A stretch of DNA of 64,000 bases from Bactericera cockerelli (taxonomy: Eukaryota; Arthropoda; Insecta; Hemiptera; Triozidae): contig CM044957.1 of NCBI GenBank assembly GCA_024516035.1, positions 46,023,933-46,087,932 on the forward strand. The letters run 5' to 3'. The position numbers and the translations under genes are program-made. The notes below the pieces were generated by a model that saw only the letters and a program-made list of their open reading frames with translations, was not told where the DNA came from and did no database searches. Shown here piece after piece: positions 23,101-35,700 of this stretch; position 1 is the stretch's first letter; the number at the start of each line of letters is the position of its first letter.

Positions 23101-26100
23101 CGCCCATATTAGAGACCTTGAACAGGAAATTTGATTTCCAAGAAAAGACTGCTGTGTTCACGTTTTTCTCTTTCCCACAGTCGTATCAATAATAGGTAGT
23201 CGAGTGGTCAAGGTGCTAGTCTGGTGATCCAGGTAGCGCAGGGATCCGTGGGTACGAATCCCAGCCAATGCATGAATTTCTCCTCGCATATTTGAGACTC
23301 TGAATTATGGCACCAAAACAATACAAATAGAATACTCTGTTAACTCTGTTCTGTTTATTCTGCAAGAATGAGTCTGAAATGTCTCTGTACTCGTCATACA
23401 GGAAAATCTTTTCAATCCTAATCGAGCAGCATGTCAACTATTACTATTTCTGAGACTTCAGCTTCTCTCTGTATTTTTAGTCATCTCTAGCAACTATTGT
23501 AGTCAGCACTCACAACTATGACATAGTAGTCATCACTAGCAACTATTACAATATAGTCATCACGAGCAACTATTACATTGTAGTCATCACTAGCAACTAT
23601 TACATTGTAGTCATCACAACAAATATTACATAGTAGTCATCACGAGCAACTATTACATAGTAGTCATCACGAGCAACTATTACATTATAGTTATCACGAG
23701 CAACTATTACGTTATAGTCATCACGAGCAACTATTACGTTATAGTCATCACTAGCAACTATATTACATTGTAGTCATCACTAGCATCTAGCAAGTCAGCC
23801 TGGAGACAAAGGAACTGTCTGTATAGTCATGCTGACGCCTCCAGCTGTCCCCTGAATGAAAAGTTGCTCTCTTTCGAGCTTTTTCTGAATTTTTTCATAG
23901 TTGATATTTTCCAGCTTTCATATTTTGATATTTTGGATAAGTTCCTGTGATCATCTATGCTAGATGCTTTATCATATTTGATATTTTCTATCTTGCTATT
24001 GTTGGATAATTTTCTGTGATCTTCTATGCTAGATGTTATTTCATATCTGATATTTTTAGTGTGTAATTCTTGGATAATTTTCTGTGATCCATTATCTCAT
24101 CTGGAACGTGACACGTCTTTGTAAGTTCTGTGTGAGTACGTACTTCTCTTTTATCATGACTGTGAAGCATAATGTGTACTATGAGTCATCATGATTGTGA
24201 ACTTTGTCCTTACAGAACGCTGGTAATCATATTAGCTAATTACCGACCTCAGTGTTCTCAGTACTTCAGTAGCTCGATCGAGAAGGCGCGTGGCGGCGGA
24301 CTCCTCGGTGCGGTGGTTCGAGTCCCAAGTTCAGCAAATATTTCGTGAACCTTTACTTTGTTGGGGAGGGGGGTTGATGGTCTTTGGCCATCTTCAACTG
24401 GCTCGTCCTGAACCTTATATTTCTATGTGCAATCTGCTTTTGCCGAAGTAATGAGCAGTGTTGTTTTTCTTCGCAACACCAGAATTTTTCTCTGGCTTTT
24501 GAGCCAAGGAGCTGGAATGTTTCTCGTTTCAGAAGAACTCCCATGCTGTCCTATAACCAAGGGTCTCACAAGTCAAAGCCACGGTATAGAGGCGCTGGTT
24601 CGTCCCTAGATTTTACTGTTGAATGCAGCTATCCTGCCCATCTTTCTTTTTTTCTAGCTCTTGACTTGAACATCTAATTCTATAGACACATAAATAGGAT
24701 CGTTAGGATTGTGCTACAGTCGAACCAAATTTCCTTGAGAAACACAAACCTATGGTGCCTATTGTGAGAAAAAGAAATGGTGTTTCTCACAAAGGAATAG
24801 AAAACTGGTTTTACATGAGAGTGCAGCAGGATATTCGGGGGTTAAATCCCATTAGAGTTCCCCACTAGAAGAATCTCAGGTAGAGCGTTTGTTGAACTCT
24901 TCGAGGGTTGATTTCAGTTGAGACTTGAGCGAAGAGTTCAGTGCTTCAGTCCGTGGGTTCCTTTCACCGCTCGCAACATTCACAGTGAGAGTGACTCCGT
25001 GTCAACCGTTCTTTTCCCTTGAAAAATATTTAGTTGAAATTAACACAAGTTCTACATTTAAAATAAAAGTGTCCCGATAGTTGTACGTTTTTTAAAAATA
25101 TTTTTTTGCTTTTTTATTTAAATTTTTAACGATAACTTGTTTGAATTAAAAATAAATATCTGATTCTCTTTATAGAATTAATAGAGAGTTTAAAAAGAGA
25201 ATTCAGTTAACTTTTTAGAGAATTAGATGAATATAATGGAATAGTGTTTCATCATGTTTAGTAAATTTTAGTTTAATTTGATAGTTTACTTATCAGTTTA
25301 CACGTGTAACTGGCAAAATCCTCTGACACCAAAGTCTATTTCACATCTCTTTTTATTAGTAGTTAAATAATTCATAGAGTTAAATAAATTAGTTCAAATC
25401 AATTACCTGTGCAATATTCCAATGAAAATGAACCCGAACAAAGAGAATCCGATGGAGGTGGACGAATACCAGAACTCTGGCCTCTCGGCTCAGTTCAGTG
25501 CGGAGTTGGATAGGGTGGCCCTCGCCATAGCAATTAGAGGACTTGAGTAAGTATTCAGAGTGGATAGGGTGGCCCTCGCCATAGCAATTAGAGGACTTGA
25601 GTAAGTATTCAGAGTGGATAGGGTGGCCCTCGCCATAGCAATTAGAGGACTTGAGTAAGTATTCGATTAGCTCAGTGGTTAAGCACTCGCTTGCCATGCG
25701 GAAGGTCCCGGGTTCGATCCCCCGTGCCGACAAATTTTTTGTACTCTTAATTTGGTTACAATTGTTTGTAGGGGATACCTTCCGGTGCGCTCGTGTTGAC
25801 CCAGCACCTAAATGGGAAGTATTGTGTCACTTCTCGCCCATCAGAGGGGAGGCTTACTACGGGATGGGCAGGCTACAATACAGACCACAAGCGTCTACAG
25901 TAGCTCCTATTTCATGGCTGAGAAATAAAAAAGGCTGTGAAACACTCATCTTTAAAAAAAAAAAAGTATTCAGAGTGGATAGGGTGGCCTGGCCATAGCA
26001 CTTAGAGGACTTGAGTAAGTATTCATAGTGGATAGGGTGGCCCTAGCCATAGCAATTAGAGGATTGGAGTAAGTATTCAGAGGCCTAACCAGTTCTGCTG

Positions 26101-29100
26101 GCAATTTCACGTTTTTTTTTTGCTTAATGCCTCGTTGTTCACTTATGTCTTCTTTATACAACCTCTAGTTTCAGACGAGGGTATAACCTTCATTATAGTG
26201 GAAACTCACCAAGCAGCTCAGTTTTGGTGACATTTTCCTGTGTTTTTTCCCTGTCTCATTAATCTCATTATTCAATAACAACTCGGTTATTTTACCCTTC
26301 ATTTTACAATAGGGTTCTACCCTCCATTTGCTGGAAATTCAGTAACTAGCTACACACATCAACCTTAGTCAGCCTGGGTTCCATGATGATTTTACCTTTT
26401 TTTACATTTTCAACATCAATTTAAATTTGTGTGGAGGACTTCTGGACTGCCCCCTCGCCTGATCAATCTTTTTTTCTTTGGCCTAGATGAGGATTGTGCC
26501 ATATCAAATCTAACTGCTAGAGAGTTCTGAATAAGCATTATGACGAATCGTTGGAATTCACCGGTTTTTTTTTGGCGAAATTGCCATTTGTGGTTAGAGA
26601 GATATTGCCACCATTTTGAAATAACGTTTTTTTAAAGTCATTTTTTGGGGGACTAGGAAAGTTCAAATCGGTTAATGTATACCTGAGCAACACCCGAATT
26701 ACAAATAGAAAGAATGATTAATTGTGAATGATTAACTTTGTGAAATCTTGAAATTGGAGGGATTATTAGTACAGAGTGATTTATAAACAATTGGGTCAAG
26801 CTTTATCCACAATTTTTTTTTATATATACAATGAACAAAATAATAAGATATGAAATAACGTAGTGATTCATCAGAATTGGATGGATTTCTACAAATTGTA
26901 ATCCTCTCCTGAGAGGTTCTTTTAAATTCGTGTTCACATTTTGAAAAATGTATCGATCTGGTTGGGACCATCTGCTTATCATCACACTCGTGTCTCGATG
27001 GGCGCAGTTGCTTTCTTCAGTGAAGGATCTCCTTCCTTCAGTCATCGCGGGTCCTTGGTTTTGAAACTTTCTCTTTTAATTATATTAACTCCACCATAAA
27101 GTCACTGGGTGTTTGGTCAGGGAAGCCAAGCGGACACAGGGGCGTCGTTTAGGGGGGAGTTCGGACGAAGCCTCGTTGGAGTCCTGAATTTTTTGACGAA
27201 ACCGATTTCGTGCGACATTTGACATTTTTACGCCTACTGAGTATAAAGACAAAATATGGGAGACAAATTTTGTTACTATTTTTATTTTTTTAATTGTTTG
27301 GCACTATTTCGTTGTGCTATTATCTACCAAATCGCCGTTATTTCAGCCCTATTTTACATTTCAGACATGGCTTATCAAATTTGCTAATTGTTCTCTGTTT
27401 TTTTTTTGCCTTTTTCTTTTTGTTTAAGTTTGATATTGCCTTAGTATTTAGTTGGTTTTCTTCGCCGATTAATTTTGAATTTTTTTTCTCTGTTACAGAT
27501 CAGTGTAAGTACTTGCAATAGAAAGTATTGGTCATGTGGTGAGAGAACTTCAAAAGTAGTAAGTTCTCTTTTTGATGGTATTGAAACATAAATGTCGGCT
27601 CAGAAACATGTCGGGTACCAACCATAAGCGGAATGTAACCCTTATCTTTTGCCCCAAATCGAAGATTTCCACCACGTTTTTTCTTATAAATTGTTAAGCT
27701 CAAGTTAGTGTGCAAAAATCTAGTGAATAGAAGCGCACGAAAATATTGAAAAAGATTTAGCAATGGACAAGTCTGAATAAAATTAGTTACCCAAGTCTAA
27801 AACTAGTTAAACATTGACTAAACTTATTTATTTTTGACTAAAATTAACCGTTGGTTAAATATAATATTTTTAGGGTTTAACGTCGCTTTCAACTGCATGG
27901 TCATATGACGAGGGGGGTGTTATCCTCCATTCGTAGGAAACTCGGGAACCTGCTACCGACATTAACCTCACCCAGCCTGGGTTGGGCCGGAATGCTAGCG
28001 TTACGAAGTCTTCACCTTGCTGGACGTTACTTAGGTGATCCTATGAGAACTAATGTATTCTACGTGCCATCGACGCTGGCTAAATAAATAAAACCAACAC
28101 CGACCTCAGTAGCTTGATCGATAAGGCAACGGACTTGTAACCTGGAGGTCGGTGGTTCAAGTCCCGGTTTCAGTGTAGATTTAGTGAAGCGAGTTTCAGT
28201 AGTTGTGATATCACGAAAGTGATTAACACAAATATGAAAACTTATCTTAAAATAAATAAAATCAATTGATTGGTGCGACAATTGATTCACGCGCTCTAAA
28301 ATATCTGTCAAGCTAATCCCCGCCCGTGAGTTTCGCTGAAACCTCACTACAGAGGAACCGGGGTGGTCGTCTGGTGTAGAATAACAGCAACTTTTCAAGA
28401 ACTTCGTGGCGGGCCAAGGTTAACGAGTGGTTCTCGGTAGATTACCAAACATCTGTGAGGTAGACGAAGTAGTCACCTTTTAGCAGCGAGATGTTTCGTA
28501 CACATGTTGTTGCATGAAGTGAATTCGTCGTTTTCACAAGAAGTTATTCGGTGACAAATTATTTAAAGTTCAAACAGGCTAGTGGACCTTGTGGTTCAGC
28601 ATACAAAGCTAGGAGACTGCCATGTTCGGGTAATAATAATAATATCACCTTATTTATACTGCCCGATTAGGGCTAATAAGTCCCATTATTCCAGCAGTAA
28701 GGGTACTGCCATAGTAATATCATAGTAATATCAAAAACTCGAAAAAAAGTAAGAAGAGCTTAACCTAGAGATTTTAAACATATAAGCCAGCATATTACAT
28801 TTCATCTTCATCGCCAGCGTTGGAGTCGATGGCGTGTTGAATCCACCGGTTCTCGTAGGATCACCGAATCTAAGCAATGTCCAGCGAGATGAAGACTTTG
28901 TGATGATGGCATTTCGGTCCAACCCAGGCTGGGTTAGGTACATGCGGGTAGCAGGTTTGTGAGTTTCCTGCGAATGGAGGGTAACACCTCCGTCGTGATA
29001 TCATCATGCAGTTGAAGGCGACGTAAAAAAAAACTCCACTCTTGTAAAAAAAAAATGTTGTGACTAGAGTCTTGCTACTTGCTACCATCTGTCGGGACTA

Positions 29101-32100
29101 GGGAGCTTAGTCCATACACAGAGAGAGAGAGTCTTGACAAGATGCATTAAGTTAGCAGAACGGATTTTCATGAAACCTTTACCAAAGTTTTGTACAAGTG
29201 CCGTTCCCGAGATACAGCACCCCCTAAGTGGGCTGCTAACTTAACATTAAGTTATAGGGGGTGCTGTATCTCGGGAACGGCACTTGTACAAAACTTTACA
29301 AAACTTGGTAAAGGTTTCATGAAAATCCGTTCTGGTGGGCTGCTAACTTAATGCATCTGTCTTGAGACCTTCTCGACCTAGCGGGCAGGATAGAAGCCCC
29401 CTGATACACTCTAACACTCCCCGTCCACATGGCTAACCACACGGTGTCGTGTTTGGTTGTGTGGGGCTGCCAGGCAGGAAATTCCTGGCGAGATATCATC
29501 ACTTCCGCGCCACACCAGGCGAACAAGAAGAACAGATGGGCAACCAATAGTGGAGAGCGCGTTTTCAAACGCGCTTAAGCTTTTCGAATTTAAAGACAAA
29601 ATTGTTGGACGTATTCGAAGTGAATTTCGAACTTGAGCATTAGCTTCCACATTTAAAACACTGCGCAAGATAAAAAACGTCTATAAATTCCAAAGAGTCG
29701 TTAAACACGTCAACAGCACTATTCGAAATCAGCTGATTAGCACTTGTCAGAGATTCATCACCAGTGTAATAGATAGTGTAATATAAAGATAGAATGGAAT
29801 AGATCAACAAACTCTTAATACATAGGAGCTATTGTTCTTTGCGCCAAGTATGCTCGCAAGCTACATCAGTTTTAGTAATTTAATAGATTTTTCAAATTCT
29901 TCATTCCAATTAATTGATCTTATTATCAGATGCATAATTTAGGTGTTTTTTTTACACTCAAAATGGTGAAAACCCCGAGCTGTTGGTGTAAAAATATCAG
30001 TTCTTTGAGTTCTTTAGTTTCATCCTGTAAAATACCATTGGAATTAAAATCTTTCCATTGTTCTTGTAAAGGATAAAAAGACAAACTCTGATTGACATGG
30101 TTCTGGGGGCCCTTGTCACTTATTCAGTAGCCCCCTAGTAAAAATTCAATGATGGAGTACACCACTCCTTGAGTCTTGACAAAAGTTAATACTGCACTAT
30201 TGAATTTGACAACCGTCGAGATCGCCGAAGCCACACAATGATGAAGGTGTTTTTTTTTTTTTTTTTTTCATAATAATAATGTATTTAGTGGAAAATACTC
30301 TCATCATATTATTAAATTATAAAAAGGAACTCTTGGAGATCATTTTTGTTCAATTTGCTTGGTCTACATGAAATTCCCAAAGCATGAAGGTTCAGTATAA
30401 TATTCTCCACAAGAACGACGGGAGACATTATACAAGGCCCCAGTGCTCTTCCCTGCTGCAGCCCCCACCAGTAGACACAGAGCCAGATGTTTTCTAATAC
30501 ACTCACTTGTGTTGTATAATATGCTCGTATACTTAATATATGTACTCGAATACATAATATATACACTCATATATATACTCGTGTTATATAACCCGGCAGT
30601 GAATGCTTGGCATGCATCATTCAGAATTCTTTCAGTTCTCTCATGCGTTGTTCAAAATTCCAATTTTTTTAGAATGATTAATACGTTGGGGAGAGCTAAC
30701 TCGGCTTACTGAGGAGGGCTTTAACACTCTTTGTGTGTTGCGTTTTACATTCAGTCATGTAAATGCATTCGTACAATCTTGGGATCTGTACCTTTATGAC
30801 GGGTTTTCACTTATGCTCCTCCTTGAATTATGGCTACCCTTGAAGAAATAATAATACATTTAATCACATACTTGGGGTCAAATCTCGAATTAAGAAAACA
30901 ACAAAGCTGGAAAGTCCAATTTAATTCACACTTACCATTGCCAAAGAGCACCATTATCTAAAACAAAGGACGGTCTTCCTTTCTTGCGCATGAAATCTCT
31001 ACCAATCCACCCACGTCCTTCCTTACCTGAGAAAACATCAACAATAAATGATCTATGTGATAATCCTGAATACCTATGGCTTTTGACTTTGAAGGTAAAT
31101 TGTATAAAATCCCCTCTCAATAACTATATGCCCCTATTTGGGGTTCGGTGGAAGAGAAAGCCACAGGCTTTAACCTCGCCCCTTGGTTCACTACGTGTTC
31201 TTTTATTTTTCATGTCCTATTTGATGAATGTATGTAGTTAACCAATAAAGTGTTATATAATAATAATAATAATATTTAGGGCCACATTATGAAACAGGAG
31301 TTGATCTGAGCCTGAAATGCCCTCAAGTCGTAGTTTCAACTAATTAAAGGGCACTTCAGCACGAGTTATAAGATAGTATCCACTTATCTTATCTCTAATC
31401 TTGGTTTAAATATCGGCCCAAAATAATTACATGAAAGGGTAAGCTTAACTCTAATCTTGTTCAATAATTTGGCTCAAAATAATTACATGAAAGGGTAATC
31501 TTAACTCTAATCTTTTTAATAATTCGGCCCAAAATAATTACATGAAACAGTGATGAAACTCCAACATGGCTCCATCTCAGAATCACTCAATACCTTCACA
31601 GAAGCGCTAATATGACGAATCCTTTTGGAACTAGTAGCGTTTCCAATCCGGGATTCGTTACCAAAGCGCCCTAAAAACTCAAGCGAGGTTTCTTAAAATA
31701 GATAGAACCGGTCATAAGCGCGTTTTGAAACGCGATCCTCACTCTTTGTTCCCCCATCAGTTCTTCTTGTGAGTATTAGCTGTGTAACTATAGCGCCGGA
31801 AATAGTGGTTTCTCGCCAGGAATTTCCTGCTTCGTACCAGCCCACAGAACCAGCCATAGTCCTTACCGTGTGGCCAACCATGTAGACACGAAGCTTATAT
31901 TTCAAGGCAACATTGCGCTAGCTAGACCGGTAATGACTTTGGTTATGGACGCTGCTTCCCCAGCCCTGACAGGTGGTGTGGTCCGAATTATGAAACAGTA
32001 TTAACACGTTCAGCGCCGTAAACCCATATGGGGGCTTTTTTAGAAATAGAGCTGGTACCGAAAACCCACATGGATGCTTTATGGATTTTGATGACTGGTA

Positions 32101-32518
32101 CCGTCTTCTTATTATTATTACTAATTAGGTCCTGGCTGGGATCGAACCCACGACCTCTGGATTAGCAGATCGGCTACGGGACGCCTTGACCACTGACTGA
32201 GCTTCGGACACCTGTAGCCCATTCCAGAAACACTTTCCACTAGCCAAATCCCCGAATCTCCGTTTCAACCGTCACACTGATGGCTTCTTGTGTTGAAATT
32301 AACGAATAAGAGTGGGTTGTGAGAGTTGTGGTTGAAATTGAGATTCGGAAATTTAGAGAGTGGAGAGTGTTTCTGGAACGAGCCACAGGAAACGGGCCAC
32401 TTCTTCTGGGACAACCTGTACTCCAGAGCACGCAAGTAATGATAACATCCCTCCAGGGCTCGGGGCTGGGAGAAGCTGTACAAATTGAGAGTGAGAGAGA
32501 GAGTGTGTGTGAGTGAGT

Positions 32519-32559
<41 letters not shown>

Positions 32560-32657
32560 TGTGTGTGTGTTTTGAGTGAGTGAGTGAGTGAGAGAGTGTA
32601 TGTATGAGAGAGAGAGTGTATGTATGAGAGAGAGAGTGTGTGTGTCTGTGTGTGTGT

Positions 32658-32730
<73 letters not shown>

Positions 32731-35700
32731 AGGGGGGGTGAAACTGAATAACTCGTCTTCCTAAGCTCGACAGCTCTGGACTCCCAGAACACAAGAGCAA
32801 GTTGTATACCGGGTGGGTCTATGCACCATACCAGTTACCTTATAAACAAAAAGATGACCGATTGCAAGAAATAAAATTGAATACTCCTTTTTCTCCTGCA
32901 AGAATGATACTAAAAAGAGTCCCTTTACTGTCTCTGTCTCTGAGGACGAAATTAATACACAAATTATAAAATTCAAGTCACTGCTAAGCCTCGGTTTACC
33001 CTATCTTACACAGTACGCAATCCGTGACTTAGCGCCACAGAGGTATTACAAAAACGCCTAAGCCTTTGAGAACCGCATTCTGAACCACCCTGTATGAGGC
33101 ATATACAAGTTCCAGAGTGGACGGGGCAAAAGCTTTACTAGGAGACTCCCTAGTTGCACCTTTGAGTATCGCATTCTGGACCACCCCGTATGAGGAATGT
33201 TCACAGCCGTATTTTTCTTTCTAACCAAAGTTAACTAAACGGAATTAAAATTAATCAAACTGGAAGCAAGTCATTTTTCTTTTAGAAGAGGAAAAATTTC
33301 CTCTTACTGCTTCCAGTTTGGTTGACCAAAATGGAAGTAGGAAATTCTTGCTTCCAGTTCTTTTATAGGTTAAGACCATTGTTTATCTTTAAAAGTACCG
33401 AAACGCATTTTTCTTTCACGAATGTGGTGAAGTTGACCTCGGAATGAAATGGAAATATTTGGAAATATCTAACCTGGAATTTTTTTTAATCCAAAAGAAA
33501 AATAGGCCTCAAGTTTCAGAAGGGAGAGGGGAACAAAAGCATTACCAGGAGACTCCCTAGTTCCACCTTTGAATATCGTATTCTGAACCACCCCGTATGA
33601 GGCATATACAAGTTTCAGTGGGGAGGGGGATGATGAGCTTGAAATTACGATCATCCCCTGCAGTTTTCAGCATTGTGTTGAGCCGAGTCCACGTGTAGCC
33701 TGCTTTGTGCAAGGGTTAACAACTTTCGAGCAGAACTGTTGGCAACACTGTAGGAGAAATACTCGTTCTCTATTTCAAACACTGGCGTCTGGTCGCACAA
33801 GGTTAAAATAAAGCTGTATAGGGAACCCCTTTCTCATCACAGTTTTTTTTTTAACTTTGAGAAAGGGTATCATCCTATCATTTTATAACTGTAAGACTAT
33901 TATAATTGTAATAAATAAATTGAAAATTTAAAAAAAATAAAAATAAAAAAAATAAAATAAATGCCTGTATTTTTGGAAGGGAATGCCGTTGGCAGTAGTG
34001 GCGGAGGATGGTCTGTCAAGCAGGTATTGACGATGTACCTTTGTTGTGTCCCCAGGTACAAGATATTCTACCGTGCGCTGGTAGCCAAGTGGGTTAGGTG
34101 GATTGGGGTTAGGTGGTAGAAATTGCTTTGAGCATTAACCTCGCCTGGTGGGTACCTTCCTCTAAAGAGTGTTATTATTTTTACTGACCTTGTAACTTTG
34201 TTGTGTCCCCAGGTACAAGAGCAGGTATTGGCGGAGGGTGGTCTTGTCAACTAGCTATTTTTTTTTTTTTTTTTCAAATACGTACACTTGAAAGTTATAT
34301 AACATAACAATCAAGCAATTACTGGTATGCTCATTTATCCACCCATTCATTCAAACATGTATTCCTTTAAAGAGATCGGGTTGTTGATATTGTTTTTATT
34401 GTTAATAATTATGTTTTGTAAAAGTTCAATCTGATTACCTACAAATTTTTCTTCGATTGATTCCATGGGGAGATCTATTGACGGTGCATCTTTGTTGTGT
34501 CCCCAGGTACAAGAGCAGTAGTGGCGGAGGGTGTGCTGTGAGCTCGAGCAGGTGTACAGCGTCGGGAGTGGAACTCCGCGAGCTGAGAAGACACAACTAC
34601 AAGTCGTGCGTGTTCCCGAACAAGACTGCCACCTACCAGGAGCACAGGCATCACCGGACCCGCAGCGGCCGGGGCATGAGCATGGGACAGAAGATATCAA
34701 GTGAGTGTGGGACGTGGGACACTGTGGGACAGAAGATGTTGAGTAGGTAGTGTCTTGTAGGAACACAGGCATCACCATAGGACGGGAGATATCAAGTGAG
34801 TGTGGGACAGAAGATATTGAGTAGGTATTGGACATGGGACAGAAGATTTCAAGTTAGTGTGGGACGTGGGATAGAAGATATTGAGCAGGTTTTGGACATA
34901 GGACGGGAGATATCAAGTGAGTGTGGGACGTGGGACAGAAGATATTGAGTAGGACACTGGTGCAGATATATTGGTCGAGTATTGGACATGGGACAGAAAA
35001 AAATCCTGGCCATAAATGCACCTAAATAACAATTTTTTAAACTCTTCAGAAAAATTTATTTTGAAACGGAAACGGTGCGAAAGACCGGCTGTTATAGCAC
35101 CTTTCATCATCATAAGGTGGCGTCATCGTGAACGATGGTAGCCAGACAGTGGAGGAATGACTCAGTACTTCTAGCACTGTCTTTACAAGGAGGCTAATAA
35201 TTGACAAGGGCCCCCAGAACCAAGCCAATGCTGGTCTACTCCCTGTTTATAGTCCCCCAGCCAGACTGCTGGTCTACTCCCTGTTTATAGTCCCCCAGAA
35301 AGACTGCTGGTCTACTCCCTGTTTATAATCCCCCAGCCCGACTGCTGGTCTACTCCCTGTTTATAGTCCCCCAGAAAGACTGCTGATCTACTCCCTGTTT
35401 ATAATCCCCCAGCCCGACTGCTGATCTACTCCCTGTTTATAGTCCCCCAGCTAGACCTTTAAAAAAAAAACATAAATTTGTAGAACCCACCCGAGAAACG
35501 GAGACGAGTGAGTTTTGCGTTTATTACAAGTGTAGATTCCAATTCTATTCTCTCCCCTGTATCGGATCTTGTTGGATGGTCTAGCAGAGGTTACGGGCAA
35601 GACATTGACTTTATTCTCACTACACACACAGGAGAAGGTCAGCAGCAGCGGACCAAACCTGCAGCCTTCGCCATCGTCTCTGGGTCTAAGCGTTCTTCCT

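Noticed and set aside
25389..25733. 114-codon ORF with a repeated [18 protein letters not shown] unit
   Set aside because: 54 is a multiple of three, so a minisatellite stays open by chance; no other coding evidence.
32240..32800. ORFs of 175-186 codons rich in Ser-Leu / Thr-His
   Set aside because: Translation of a (GA)n/(GT)n microsatellite.
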